NCBI GenBank assembly: GCA_963675365.2 | Contig: CAXXVA010000002.1 | Span: forward strand, 124,001-188,000 | Source of the DNA: CAXXOK01 sp963675365 | GTDB taxonomy: Bacteria; Bacillota; Clostridia; Christensenellales; Aristaeellaceae | Reading direction: 5' to 3' | DNA: 64,000 bases | Part shown: piece by piece, positions 25,028-32,878 of the stretch | How positions within the stretch are numbered: position 1 is the first letter of the stretch | How the letters are laid out: each line of letters starts with the position of its first letter | Notes under the pieces: model-generated | What the model was told of the DNA's origin: nothing | Databases searched by the model: none | Seen by the model: only the letters and a program-made list of their open reading frames with translations | Position numbers and translations under genes: made by a program

Positions 25028-26782
25028 TTACTTTGCCTGGTTGCAGCTGACCACGCCGCGTTCGGCGTCGAGGGTCACGACTGCGCCGCTCTTTAGAATC
25101 TTGGTAGCGTTTTTAGCGCCGATGACGATGGGCAGGTCGAGGCTCATGGCGGCGATGGCGCCGTGGCCGTTCAGGTCGCCGTCCTCCAGCACCAGCCCGG
25201 ATGCCATGCGGATCAGGGGCAGCAGCGCGTTGGTGGTCTGGGAGATAACCAGAATATCACCTTCGCGGAAGGTATCCAGGGCTTCCTGCTCCGACTGGCA
25301 CACGCACAGCGGCGCGCAGACGCTGGAATGGCTGATGCCGCTGCCCGTGACCAGGATATGCCCGACCACGTGTACCTTCATCAAATTCGTCGTCCCGCTC
25401 ACGCCCAGGGGCACGCCCGCGGTCATCACCACGACCTCGCCGTCGTGCAGCAATCCGGCTTTTTCGCCCGCGTCCACGGCGTGCTCGAACAGGTCGTCGG
25501 TGTTGTAGGCCTCTTCCATCGCAAGCGGGATCACGCCCCAGCTCAGGTTCAGCTGGCGGCGGGTGGCCTCGTCCATCGCGCAGCAGATGATGGGACAGTT
25601 GGGGCGGTATTTGGAAATCATGCGCGCGGTGTGGCCGGACTTGGTCACGGCGATGATCGCCGACGCGCCCAGATCGTGCGCGCTGGTGACGGCGGAATGG
25701 CTGATGGCGTTGGTAACGTCGGGGATGTGATTGCCCTCGCGTACCTGAAAGCGCTTGACATAGTTGATATCGGCTTCGGTGCGCAGGGCGATGCGCACCA
25801 TGGTTTTCACGGCTTCCACGGGGTACAGGCCCGCGGCGGTCTCGCCCGAGAGCATGATGGCCGAGGTACCGTCGTAAATGGCGTTGGCGACGTCGGTGGC
25901 TTCGGCGCGGGTGGGGCGGGGGTTGTGCATCATGCTGTCGAGCATCTGCGTGGCGGTAATCACCGGCCGCCCGGAGGAGTAGCCCTTATGGATGAGCTGC
26001 TTTTGGATGACAGGCACGTCCTCCAGCGGAATTTCCACGCCCAGGTCGCCGCGCGCCACCATGATGCCATCGGACACGCGCAGGATCTCGTCGATATTCT
26101 TGACGCCCTGATGGTTTTCAATCTTGGCGATGATTTTGGGGTCCTCGCCGTCCTCGCGTCCCAGAAGCTTTCGGATCTCCAGAATATCCTCGGCGCTGCG
26201 TGTAAACGATGCGGCGATGAAATCGATATGGTTTTTCAGCCCGAAGCGGATATCCAGGATGTCCTGCCGGCTTAAGAATGGAATGTTGACCTGGATGCCC
26301 GGCACGTTGATGTTTTTATGGTCGCTGACCAACCCGGAATTTTCCACGCGGCAGATGATATCCTCGCCGTCGATCTGCGTCACGGTCAGGGAGATCAGCC
26401 CGTCGTCCAAAAGCACCGTATCGTCCGGGTGCAGGTCCGCGTGCAGCGCGGGCCAGGTGATGGACACCTGCTGCGCGTTGCCGGGGACCTTGTGCGCGCA
26501 TAAACGGAAAAGCTGCCCTTTTTGAAGCGCAACTTGCTTATTTTCAAACGTCCCGACGCGGATCTCCGGTCCTTTGGTGTCCAGCATGATCGCCACGGGC
26601 AGGTCCAGCTCGTTTCTGAGTCTTTTCACCCGTTCCATGGTCTCGCCGTGGGACTGGTGCGTGCCGTGGGAGAAGTTGAGCCGCGCCACGTTCATGCCCG
26701 CGCGCATGATGGCGCGCAGGATATCGTCGTCGGCGGTCGATGGGCCGAGCGTGCAGATGATCTTGGTTTTGATCAGCGTCAT
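25028..26782 (-). CDS. pyk: pyruvate kinase
   Basis: 584 residues. The catalytic core has KIICTLGPST, MLDTKGPEIR, IAKIENHQG, VARGDLGVEI and TATQMLDSM in order. After the C-domain (to about 470), an extra C-terminal domain of about 110 residues resembles the PEP-utilising mobile domain found in Bacillus-type pyruvate kinase, including LNGHGAIAAMSLDLPIVIG, where the family often has S-H. It converts PEP and ADP to pyruvate and ATP. It is last in an operon with ogt and an Lgt-like gene, 22 bases after ogt. Confidence 0.96.
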   Translation of the reverse strand: MTLIKTKIICTLGPSTADDDILRAIMRAGMNVARLNFSHGTHQSHGETMERVKRLRNELDLPVAIMLDTKGPEIRVGTFENKQVALQKGQLFRLCAHKVPGNAQQVSITWPALHADLHPDDTVLLDDGLISLTVTQIDGEDIICRVENSGLVSDHKNINVPGIQVNIPFLSRQDILDIRFGLKNHIDFIAASFTRSAEDILEIRKLLGREDGEDPKIIAKIENHQGVKNIDEILRVSDGIMVARGDLGVEIPLEDVPVIQKQLIHKGYSSGRPVITATQMLDSMMHNPRPTRAEATDVANAIYDGTSAIMLSGETAAGLYPVEAVKTMVRIALRTEADINYVKRFQVREGNHIPDVTNAISHSAVTSAHDLGASAIIAVTKSGHTARMISKYRPNCPIICCAMDEATRRQLNLSWGVIPLAMEEAYNTDDLFEHAVDAGEKAGLLHDGEVVVMTAGVPLGVSGTTNLMKVHVVGHILVTGSGISHSSVCAPLCVCQSEQEALDTFREGDILVISQTTNALLPLIRMASGLVLEDGDLNGHGAIAAMSLDLPIVIGAKNATKILKSGAVVTLDAERGVVSCNQAK

Positions 26783-26804
26783 GTGCGCTCCTTTCGCCGT
26801 CGGG

Positions 26805-27263
26805 TCATGCGGTTTCGAGTTGCAAAAGCGCTTCCTTGATATAAAGGCCGCCGCCGTAGCCCACCAGCTTGCCGTTTGCGCCGATCACGCGGTGGCAGGG
26901 GATGAAGATGGGCAGGGGATTTTGATTGTTGGCCATGCCCACGGCCCGCGAGGCCTTCGGCTTGCCGATCTGCGCCGCGATACCGCCGTAGGACATGGTC
27001 TGCCCGTAGGGGATCGTTTCAAGCGCCTTCCAGACCGCCGTTTGAAAGGCCGTGCCGACCGGGTTCAGCGGCACGGTGAACGCCTTGCGCGTGCCGGCGA
27101 AGTATTCGCGCAGTTCCTGCGCGGCCTGCAGCAGCAGCGGGGTTTCCCGTTCTGTTTCGCCGTCTTTCCTATAGGCTTTCAGCCGCAGCTGTGTAAGCTT
27201 TCCGTCTTGTTCCGCGAGCGTCATATCGCCAAGCGGCGTGGAGACCGTCAGGATGTTCGTCAT
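26805..27263 (-). CDS. ogt: methylated-DNA--protein-cysteine methyltransferase
   Basis: 152 residues from the ATG at 27261-27263, which overlaps the stop of the Lgt-like gene (ATGA). The acceptor motif PCHRV has Cys123, preceded by the helix-turn-helix region TIPYGQTMSYGGIAAQIG with the arginine finger SRAVG. It repairs O6-alkylguanine by irreversible transfer to the cysteine. The gene sits between an Lgt-like and a pyruvate kinase gene, which is an unusual but clear operon. Confidence 0.95.
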   Translation of the reverse strand: MTNILTVSTPLGDMTLAEQDGKLTQLRLKAYRKDGETERETPLLLQAAQELREYFAGTRKAFTVPLNPVGTAFQTAVWKALETIPYGQTMSYGGIAAQIGKPKASRAVGMANNQNPLPIFIPCHRVIGANGKLVGYGGGLYIKEALLQLETA

Positions 27264-28402
27264 GCCATCGCCCCGCCTTTGTTCAGCGACAGGTAGAGCG
27301 AATAGGGGGCAAGGAACAGGATGGCCGAGCACAGCGCCAGCAGCCCGTAATCGCGGAAGATGTTCGTGGAACCGTCCAGCGAGAATTCGAGCATCACGCA
27401 GGCCGCCACGGCGATCAACGCCACAAACCAGGTGAGGATCAGCCGGAGGTTCGCGCCCTTCAGGCGCAGGAAAAACGCGAGGTATACGCCCATCGCCGCC
27501 AGGATGCCGACGCCGATCCCGATATGACCCGTTAAGTCGAGCATGTGGTTGATGGGGTTGATCATCATCCACAGGACCACCGCCATGATGGGCAGCATCG
27601 TCCACGCGGCGGTCACCGCGTCGCGCGCGCCATGCGCCTTGCCGTAGCGGCGGCAGAACACGCCCAGGACGATTAAAATCGAAAGCAGCGCAAGCACCTG
27701 CTGGATGCGCACGAAGGAATAGATCATATGCCCGTCGCTGCGCATGCTTTCAAACACGATCTGCGCCGCGCCGTACAGCGCGAAAAACAGCATCGCCAGG
27801 TCGCCGCCGCGGCGGTTTTTTTTGCGCGCGAACAGGAACATGATCAAAAGCAGGATCAGCGCGAACACCGCTTCGTAGCGGAATACCGCCAGGCGGTACA
27901 GCTCGATCGCGCCGAATTTTTCGGAGATAAACAGCATCGGCAGGCTCTGGGCCAGCGCGCCAGCTTCCACCTGGCGGCCGACGCCGAAGTTTTCCGTCAG
28001 CCCCTCGGCAAGGCGCAGCCCGAAGATCAGCAGAGGAAGCGGCAGGGCCGCCGCGTCCAGGAAGCTTCGGAAATCAAACTTATTGATCTTCGCGGCGATC
28101 CCCGCGGCGAGTACGAGCCCCGCAAGCATTCCGGCCATGGAGTAACCGCCGTCCCAGAAATAGAGCATCTTCCCGGGCTGCTCGAGGACCAGGAAAAAGG
28201 TATTGAAGTTTGCCGCGCAGTATACGATGCGCGATACGATCAGCCCGATCGGCATACCGAGCACGCCGTACCATAAAACGGCGTCCGTGCTCACCTGCGA
28301 TTTCCGCCGCTGGAGCAGCATCAGCCCGAGATAGCACAGCACGCTGATTCCCACGGCAAGGCCGTACAGAGAACCGGTGATGCCAAAGATGGTGAACGTC
28401 AT
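27260..28402 (-). CDS. prolipoprotein diacylglyceryl transferase-like membrane protein
   Basis: 380 residues with about nine or ten membrane segments. The WDGGYSMAGMLAG stretch matches the Lgt block W-x-GG-x-S-x-x-G-G, and R-I-V-Y with later FGLRLAEGLTENFGVGR fits the region of the signature loop, but the usual GRLGNFxNxE and HPTQLYE forms are not intact. It could be a divergent Lgt that attaches diacylglycerol to lipoproteins, or a paralogue acting on another substrate. An additional hydrophobic region of about 100 residues lies beyond the Lgt-like part. Overlaps ogt by four bases. Confidence 0.65.
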   Translation of the reverse strand: MTFTIFGITGSLYGLAVGISVLCYLGLMLLQRRKSQVSTDAVLWYGVLGMPIGLIVSRIVYCAANFNTFFLVLEQPGKMLYFWDGGYSMAGMLAGLVLAAGIAAKINKFDFRSFLDAAALPLPLLIFGLRLAEGLTENFGVGRQVEAGALAQSLPMLFISEKFGAIELYRLAVFRYEAVFALILLLIMFLFARKKNRRGGDLAMLFFALYGAAQIVFESMRSDGHMIYSFVRIQQVLALLSILIVLGVFCRRYGKAHGARDAVTAAWTMLPIMAVVLWMMINPINHMLDLTGHIGIGVGILAAMGVYLAFFLRLKGANLRLILTWFVALIAVAACVMLEFSLDGSTNIFRDYGLLALCSAILFLAPYSLYLSLNKGGAMA

Positions 28403-28416
28403 AATAGCCTACCCCG

Positions 28417-29454
28417 TCAGTTGTCGATCGCCGTTGCGAAGTAAATCACGTCGCTCAGGTCGCGGGTGGCATAACCGCCCTTGTTGGAAAGCATTTCATG
28501 GTTTAGCACCATGATGGAGGAATTGCCGCCGTCCAGCGCGTAGGCCTGCGTGCAGCCGAGATTGTACATATATTCGGCAAGCTCCTTCACGCTCACGCCC
28601 GGGCTTTCGTCAATCCGCCCGTCCACCGTAACCACCACGTAGGTCAGCGGCGCAAGCTGCCCGATGGCGGTGCGGGGGTCCTCGCCGTCCAGGCCGATGA
28701 AGTATTTATCCGGCATTTCCATCAGCTCGCCGTCCACCACCAGCGCGGGGCCGAAGTAGAAGGCGTTGATCATTTCATGCTCTTCCAAAAACGCGTTCAC
28801 GGCGTCTTCCTCGTCGCTTTTGGTACCGGTGTGCTGGATGATGTGAAGGTCGGAGTTTTCGTCGATCAGCAATAGATCGGTGCTGGGCGACGGTTTCCAG
28901 CGGTAGACCTCGCCCTCCCGCACCACGTAGCCGTTGCCGCTGCTCGTGCGGGTATAGAAATCCCCGTTGATCAGAAGCACGGCGTTCATGCCTCTGGAAA
29001 AATAATCAATGGGATGGCGCTCGCTTTTGTTGCTGCTCACGGCCGTGCGCAGCTGCGAGGGCGTTGCGATCTTGACATAGGCGACGTGGAAGGTGGAGTC
29101 GTACGCGCGGTCTTCGGTGACCTCCACGATGATGGTTTTGTCCGTATAGCCGTCCTGCGTGAAGTTATCCTGAATGGCCGCGCGGCCGGGCTCGTTCAGG
29201 TCAACGGGCAGATAGGCGATATCGTTGGTCGGCAGGATCGCGTCCATCAGGCCCGCGCTCGCCAGATAGCCGATTGCGCCGTCCAGATCATAGTCCCAGG
29301 CGTCGTCCTGGTCAAAATCCGGGAGGGTTTCATTCAGGTACCGCTGCTCGGCCTCGGGGAGGATGGCGGCGGAGGGTACGATAAACGTAAGCGACAGCGC
29401 CATCAGCACGGTAATGGCGGCCAGCGTAATGGTACGGCGTTTTCCAGTATTCAT
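28417..29454 (-). CDS. secreted phosphodiester glycosidase family protein
   Basis: 345 residues from the ATG at 29452-29454, the first that gives a compact signal-anchor (helix at about 8-27); a start 24 bases upstream is possible. The domain (about 110-340) has VLLINGDFYTRTSSGNGYVVREG, split by a loop, and QAYALDGGNSSIMV near the end, both typical of NAGPA-type phosphodiester glycosidases, which uncover or trim N-acetylglucosamine phosphodiesters. It likely acts on exported glycans. It heads the operon continuing into the Lgt-like gene, 14 bases downstream. Confidence 0.85.
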   Translation of the reverse strand: MNTGKRRTITLAAITVLMALSLTFIVPSAAILPEAEQRYLNETLPDFDQDDAWDYDLDGAIGYLASAGLMDAILPTNDIAYLPVDLNEPGRAAIQDNFTQDGYTDKTIIVEVTEDRAYDSTFHVAYVKIATPSQLRTAVSSNKSERHPIDYFSRGMNAVLLINGDFYTRTSSGNGYVVREGEVYRWKPSPSTDLLLIDENSDLHIIQHTGTKSDEEDAVNAFLEEHEMINAFYFGPALVVDGELMEMPDKYFIGLDGEDPRTAIGQLAPLTYVVVTVDGRIDESPGVSVKELAEYMYNLGCTQAYALDGGNSSIMVLNHEMLSNKGGYATRDLSDVIYFATAIDN

Positions 29455-29485
29455 AGAGCGCCTGCCTTTCTCGGTCATTATCCGT

Positions 29486-29515
29486 ATTATATAACAAACA
29501 TCGTCCATACTACAA
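29486..29515 (-). promoter_or_regulatory. promoter of the glycosidase-lgt-like-ogt-pyk operon
   Basis: On the minus strand TTGTAG (29510-29515) and TATAAT (29486-29491), spacer 18 bases, about 30 bases before the glycosidase start. Confidence 0.65.
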
Positions 29516-29566
29516 GACGATTCAGGGCCGGCGATGATTGCATGATTGTAAATATAGCATATAAAA

Positions 29567-29596
29567 AACGGGCTTCCGCATATACGGAAGCCCGTT
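29567..29596 (-). terminator. terminator of the ECF S-component gene
   Basis: AACGGGCTTCCG (29567-29578) pairs perfectly with CGGAAGCCCGTT (29585-29596). On the minus strand it is followed by a run of T. It adjoins family A copy 3. Confidence 0.8.
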
Positions 29597-29722
29597 CAGC
29601 CTGCCCATTAAGCCTCATCTGCGTTGTCGCCTGCGTGATGTCGCGGGCATCATGTACGTTCGTGTACACTCAACCCGTGCCACACCGGGCTTCTGGCATC
29701 TAAGCCTTTTTGAACAGGCTGA
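29596..29722. repeat. palindromic repeat family A, copy 3
   Basis: 127 bp. Left arm TCAGCCTGCCCATTAAGCC pairs with the right arm ending AAGCCTTTTTGAACAGGCTGA (positions 29702-29722). A short loop region at the centre includes GTACGTTCGTGTAC. The right arm ends 16 bases before the S-component stop, so the element lies in that gene's 3' untranslated region. Confidence 0.7.
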
Positions 29723-29737
29723 TGTACTTATGATGGA

Positions 29738-30298
29738 TCAGGCGGTTTTGCCGACGATCTTTTTGGGGAGCATCGGCAGCACGATGCCGCCCAGCACCAG
29801 CGCGACGCCCGCGGTGACCAGCTGCACCGACTGTGCGGTCGCCGCCGCCGACAGCGCGGCGGAAAACGCGAGCCCCTTCATGGACGTAAGCACCGTGGCC
29901 TGCCCCAGGGTGATCACGGCGAACTTCACCGCCGCGGCGGCTACGCCGGTTACGATCCAGCGGGGCCAGGATACGGAAAGCGAGCTCTTGTCTTTTAAGG
30001 CAAACAGCGCGTAGAACACGACCAGCACGGCGTTGCCGGCGATAACCCACGGGATCATCTGCACAAGAGACAGATGCCCCTGCGCAAACGCGATCAGCGG
30101 CGAGATCACCGCGACCGCAACCCCGCCCCAAAGCCCCACGGCCGTCGCGGCGACGATCAGGCAGAGGTTGACGAGGCTGCCGATGATGTAGGTGGTGACG
30201 ATCGAATCGCCAAGCACGAACCGAAGCTGCTGAAACACGATGGTCAGCGCGACCAGAAGTGCGGTCGCGACCATTTTACGGATATTCTGTGAACTCAT
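29738..30298 (-). CDS. ECF transporter S component
   Basis: 186 residues with six membrane helices. The N-terminal helix has the alternating Ala/Leu pattern of ECF substrate-binding S components (KMVATALLVALTIVFQQL). The ligand is unknown; no thiamine, riboflavin or folate-specific motif is evident. S components work with a shared EcfA/EcfT energising module, which is not in the window. It lies 12 bases after the TM1266-type regulator gene and shares its leader and possible attenuator. Confidence 0.8.
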   Translation of the reverse strand: MSSQNIRKMVATALLVALTIVFQQLRFVLGDSIVTTYIIGSLVNLCLIVAATAVGLWGGVAVAVISPLIAFAQGHLSLVQMIPWVIAGNAVLVVFYALFALKDKSSLSVSWPRWIVTGVAAAAVKFAVITLGQATVLTSMKGLAFSAALSAAATAQSVQLVTAGVALVLGGIVLPMLPKKIVGKTA

Positions 30299-30310
30299 AA
30301 CAATAACACC

Positions 30311-30568
30311 TCATGATTTCTTTTTGGACAGCGCGCTTTTTACCTGCACGCCCTTTACGTTGCCGAGCTTGGCCGTCAGCGAGCCGATCGCAAGGTTTTC
30401 CCCTTCCACAATCAGGCCGATAACCGCCGATTGCGCGCTTGCGTCCGGCACGCCGACGCGCGCCTTGACTACGGCGGAGTACTCGCCGATAATGCGGTTG
30501 ATCTCGCCGGCCTCCGAGCGGTCGTCCATCACGATCCCGATAAAGCCCAGCCGGGTTTCCTGGTTCAT
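30311..30568 (-). CDS. TM1266-family iron-only hydrogenase system regulator
   Basis: 85 residues from the ATG at 30566-30568, chosen because GGAGGA lies seven bases upstream; an in-frame ATG five codons earlier is part of that ribosome site. The ferredoxin-like alpha-beta fold is typical of the family: GFIGIVMDDR, then INRIIGEYS, then IGLIVEG. Members occur with hydrogenase maturation genes and have been proposed as small ligand-binding regulators. No hyd gene is in the window; the neighbour is an S component. Confidence 0.85.
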   Translation of the reverse strand: MNQETRLGFIGIVMDDRSEAGEINRIIGEYSAVVKARVGVPDASAQSAVIGLIVEGENLAIGSLTAKLGNVKGVQVKSALSKKKS

Positions 30569-30596
30569 GTCATCTTCCTCCATGGTATCAAAAAAA

Positions 30597-30622
30597 CGGT
30601 TGCTTGTGAAAAAAGCTAACCG
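30597..30622 (-). terminator. intrinsic terminator upstream of the TM1266 gene (possible attenuator)
   Basis: On the minus strand CGGTTAGCTT...AAGCAACCG forms a stem with one bulge, directly followed by eight T residues (plus strand A run 30589-30596). It lies before the gene, not after one, so transcripts starting at 30815 must pass it to reach the regulator and S-component genes. Confidence 0.65.
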
Positions 30623-30645
30623 CTGTCAAAAACGTATGCCGCCAC
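30616..30645 (-). CDS. possible 9-codon leader peptide
   Basis: GTG start at 30643-30645 with a perfect AGGAGG (30653-30658) seven bases upstream, encoding M-A-A-Y-V-F-D-S-G and stopping at TAG (30616-30618). The stop lies inside the terminator stem, the geometry of translation-coupled attenuation. No runs of a single amino acid that would name an effector. Confidence 0.4.
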   Translation of the reverse strand: MAAYVFDSG

Positions 30646-30814
30646 AGGCGTTCCTCCTCTCTCTCTTCGCCTTTGGCCGTGCCTCGGGCGTCAACAGGGT
30701 ACGGGAGTTTTGAATCGCATTCGCCCTTGCGGCTGTGCCACGCGGGGTTATGCCTGGTGCAAACGCCGGATCATATCCTGGTTCGGTGTTCGCGTCGTTT
30801 CCACTACATTGTTA

Positions 30815-30843
30815 ATTATATCACAAAGCCATACAAATGAAAA
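30815..30843 (-). promoter_or_regulatory. promoter of the TM1266/S-component operon
   Basis: Minus strand TTTTCA (30838-30843) and TATAAT (30815-30820), spacer 17 bases. The leader to the ATG would be near 240 bases, long enough for a regulatory RNA; I did not recognise a known riboswitch consensus in 30660-30808. Confidence 0.55.
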
Positions 30844-30850
30844 CAGGATT

Positions 30851-31615
30851 TTACACGGGGTAATTTTGCAGGTATTCCACCCATTCCTGATAGATCGCTT
30901 CCTCGGATTTGCCGAAAACCGCCGCGTAATCCTGCGAGACGATCAGCTCCAGCACCTTGTTCCATCCGTAGGCCTGGTCCAGGTACTTAATGTAGGTATG
31001 CGCGAAGGTATAGCCGCCCATATTGGAGAAATAAATCGGGTTTTTGGTGCGGGTGTCCGACAAGCTGGGGATATTGCGCCACGATAGCACCTCGCGGCGG
31101 AACGCCTGCCCGTTGGTCAGGTACAGCGCCATTCCCTCGGTCAGCCACAGGCGGATGCGAGGGTTCATGGTGTACACGTAGGCGTGCGCAATCTCGTGGG
31201 GCGCGGCGCTCAGGATGGTATCGTAATCGTGCGCGGTGCCGGTGGCCGCGGGCGAAGTGAGGATCACGTCGTCGCCCAGGTTGTCGCCGATGTACCAGCT
31301 AAGCCCCAGCAGCGGGATAATCAGCCCGTATTTCTTCTGCTGCATCCGCACTTGGCTGTCGTAGACGAAAACGTCGATCACCGGCGGATCAGAAAGCGCC
31401 AGTTTGTCCGTGAGGGCTGCTGCCGATACTTCCGCCAGGGCGAATACGTCTTCCGCGGCCGCTTTTTCCGTTTGGTAATACACCCGCACGTAGTCCCCGG
31501 AAAGCGTTTGCATGCCGGGGACCTTTCGCCACAGGACGGGAATGAACGAAGCCGCGGCGATGGCGACAAGCGCCATCACCGCGACGAGTGTGATTTTCAG
31601 AACCTTTTTACCCAT
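30851..31615 (-). CDS. secreted gluzincin-type metallopeptidase
   Basis: 254 residues. An N-terminal hydrophobic helix (about 7-26) is a signal or anchor. The zinc site is HEIAH, with the third ligand glutamate in LTEGMALYL 20 or so residues later (peptidase MA-like layout). Upstream is the family's TEKAAAEDVFALAEVSAAALTDKL, broken by a loop, as in proteins that cap tetratricopeptide metallopeptidases. The substrate is unknown; action is outside the membrane. It lies nine bases after the S41 protease gene stop. Confidence 0.85.
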   Translation of the reverse strand: MGKKVLKITLVAVMALVAIAAASFIPVLWRKVPGMQTLSGDYVRVYYQTEKAAAEDVFALAEVSAAALTDKLALSDPPVIDVFVYDSQVRMQQKKYGLIIPLLGLSWYIGDNLGDDVILTSPAATGTAHDYDTILSAAPHEIAHAYVYTMNPRIRLWLTEGMALYLTNGQAFRREVLSWRNIPSLSDTRTKNPIYFSNMGGYTFAHTYIKYLDQAYGWNKVLELIVSQDYAAVFGKSEEAIYQEWVEYLQNYPV

Positions 31616-31623
31616 GCTCTCCC

Positions 31624-32865
31624 TTATTGCGCCACAAGCCCCAGCGCGACCTCATAGGCCTTTTTAAGCTGCGCGTCGTTCAGGTCGCCGAACTGGAATA
31701 CCTGGGTCGCCTGGTCTTCGGGCATGGCGACCTCCACGTCCGGCGTAATGCCGACGTCCTTGGGGCAGAACCCGTTGGGCGTGTAGTACTGCGCGGTGGT
31801 AATCTGCATGCCGTCGGTGCTTTCGTCGTACTGGTTGAGCCCGATCACGGATTGCACCACGCCTTTGCCGAAGCTCTGCACGCCCACGATCGTGGCGATG
31901 CCGTAATCCTGCAGCGCGCCGGCGATGATTTCAGACGAGGAAGCGGAGTATTCGTTCATCAGCATCACGACGGGGATATCCACGCTGCCCGCCGTGGCGT
32001 TATAGTATTCCTGCTGTCCGTAGCGGTCTTCTAGGTAGACCACCACGTCGTCGTCGATAAAGTTGTCGGCGATGTCCACCGCCGCCTGCACCCAGCCGCC
32101 GGGGTTGTCGCGCAGGTCAAAGATCAGCACCTTCATACCCTGGGCAATCAGCGCGTCCAAATGTTCCTTGAAGCTTTCGGCACAGTCGCCGGCGAATTCG
32201 TACAGGAGGATATAGCCCACGTTATCGTCCAGCATCATCGAGGACACGCGGTTGATGTGAATTACGGCGCGTTCGACGTCGAACTCGAGAATCTCGTTAT
32301 CGCGCAGGACGCTCACATGCACGCTTTCGCCCACCTCGCCGCGCATGGTGTCCACGGCTTCCTGCAGGGTGTAGACGTTGACGTCGATATCTTCAACCTG
32401 CACCAGCACGTCGCCCTTGCGCAGGCCCGCCTGCTCGGCCGGGCTGCCCTCGAACGTGCGGGTGATGGTGCACAGTTCCGTGATATAGCTTGCGGAGATC
32501 TGAATGCCGATGCCGGCGTACTTGCCCTCGTCGTCCTCCCAGAGGTCGCTGAACTGCTCGGAGGTGTAATAGAAGGTGTACGGGTCGTCCAGCGCCGCCA
32601 GCATCCCGGCCTTGGCGCCGTCCAGCAGGGTATCGAAATCCGATTCCTTGTAGTAGTAATAGTCGATATAATCGGCGATCTGGTCAAGCTCGGCGTACTT
32701 TTGGTAGCGATCGTACTCCGTCTTGGAAATGGTCACCGTATCGTCCTGGCTCTGGTAGGGCGCAAACAGCTGCGCCGAGGCAAGGGGGGCCGCCGCGCCA
32801 AGCAGCAGCACCGTGACGACGAGGAGGGATATCCATAGGATTTTCTTATTCTTGGGGATTTTCAT
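31624..32865 (-). CDS. S41 family C-terminal processing protease
   Basis: 413 residues. Signal anchor at about 8-30, a PDZ domain at about 110-190 (GIGIQISASYITE, then AGLRKGDVLVQVEDIDV), then the protease core. The catalytic serine is in EYSASSSEI and the lysine in QSFGKGVVQ, the Ser-Lys dyad of CtpA/CtpB. A C-terminal PEDQATQV tail ends it. It cleaves extracytoplasmic proteins near their C-terminus. Co-transcribed with the metallopeptidase and the upstream PucR/CdaR regulator gene (13-base gap). Confidence 0.92.
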   Translation of the reverse strand: MKIPKNKKILWISLLVVTVLLLGAAAPLASAQLFAPYQSQDDTVTISKTEYDRYQKYAELDQIADYIDYYYYKESDFDTLLDGAKAGMLAALDDPYTFYYTSEQFSDLWEDDEGKYAGIGIQISASYITELCTITRTFEGSPAEQAGLRKGDVLVQVEDIDVNVYTLQEAVDTMRGEVGESVHVSVLRDNEILEFDVERAVIHINRVSSMMLDDNVGYILLYEFAGDCAESFKEHLDALIAQGMKVLIFDLRDNPGGWVQAAVDIADNFIDDDVVVYLEDRYGQQEYYNATAGSVDIPVVMLMNEYSASSSEIIAGALQDYGIATIVGVQSFGKGVVQSVIGLNQYDESTDGMQITTAQYYTPNGFCPKDVGITPDVEVAMPEDQATQVFQFGDLNDAQLKKAYEVALGLVAQ

Positions 32866-32878
32866 GATTCGTCACCTT

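Noticed and set aside
25163..26275. Long plus-strand frame opposite pyruvate kinase
   Set aside because: Antisense to an unmistakable pyk; repeated His/Val/Gly content typical of reverse frames.
30616..30843. Known riboswitch (TPP, FMN, preQ1, T-box, SAM) in the TM1266 leader
   Set aside because: No consensus core words of these classes were found by eye; kept only as a possible attenuator.
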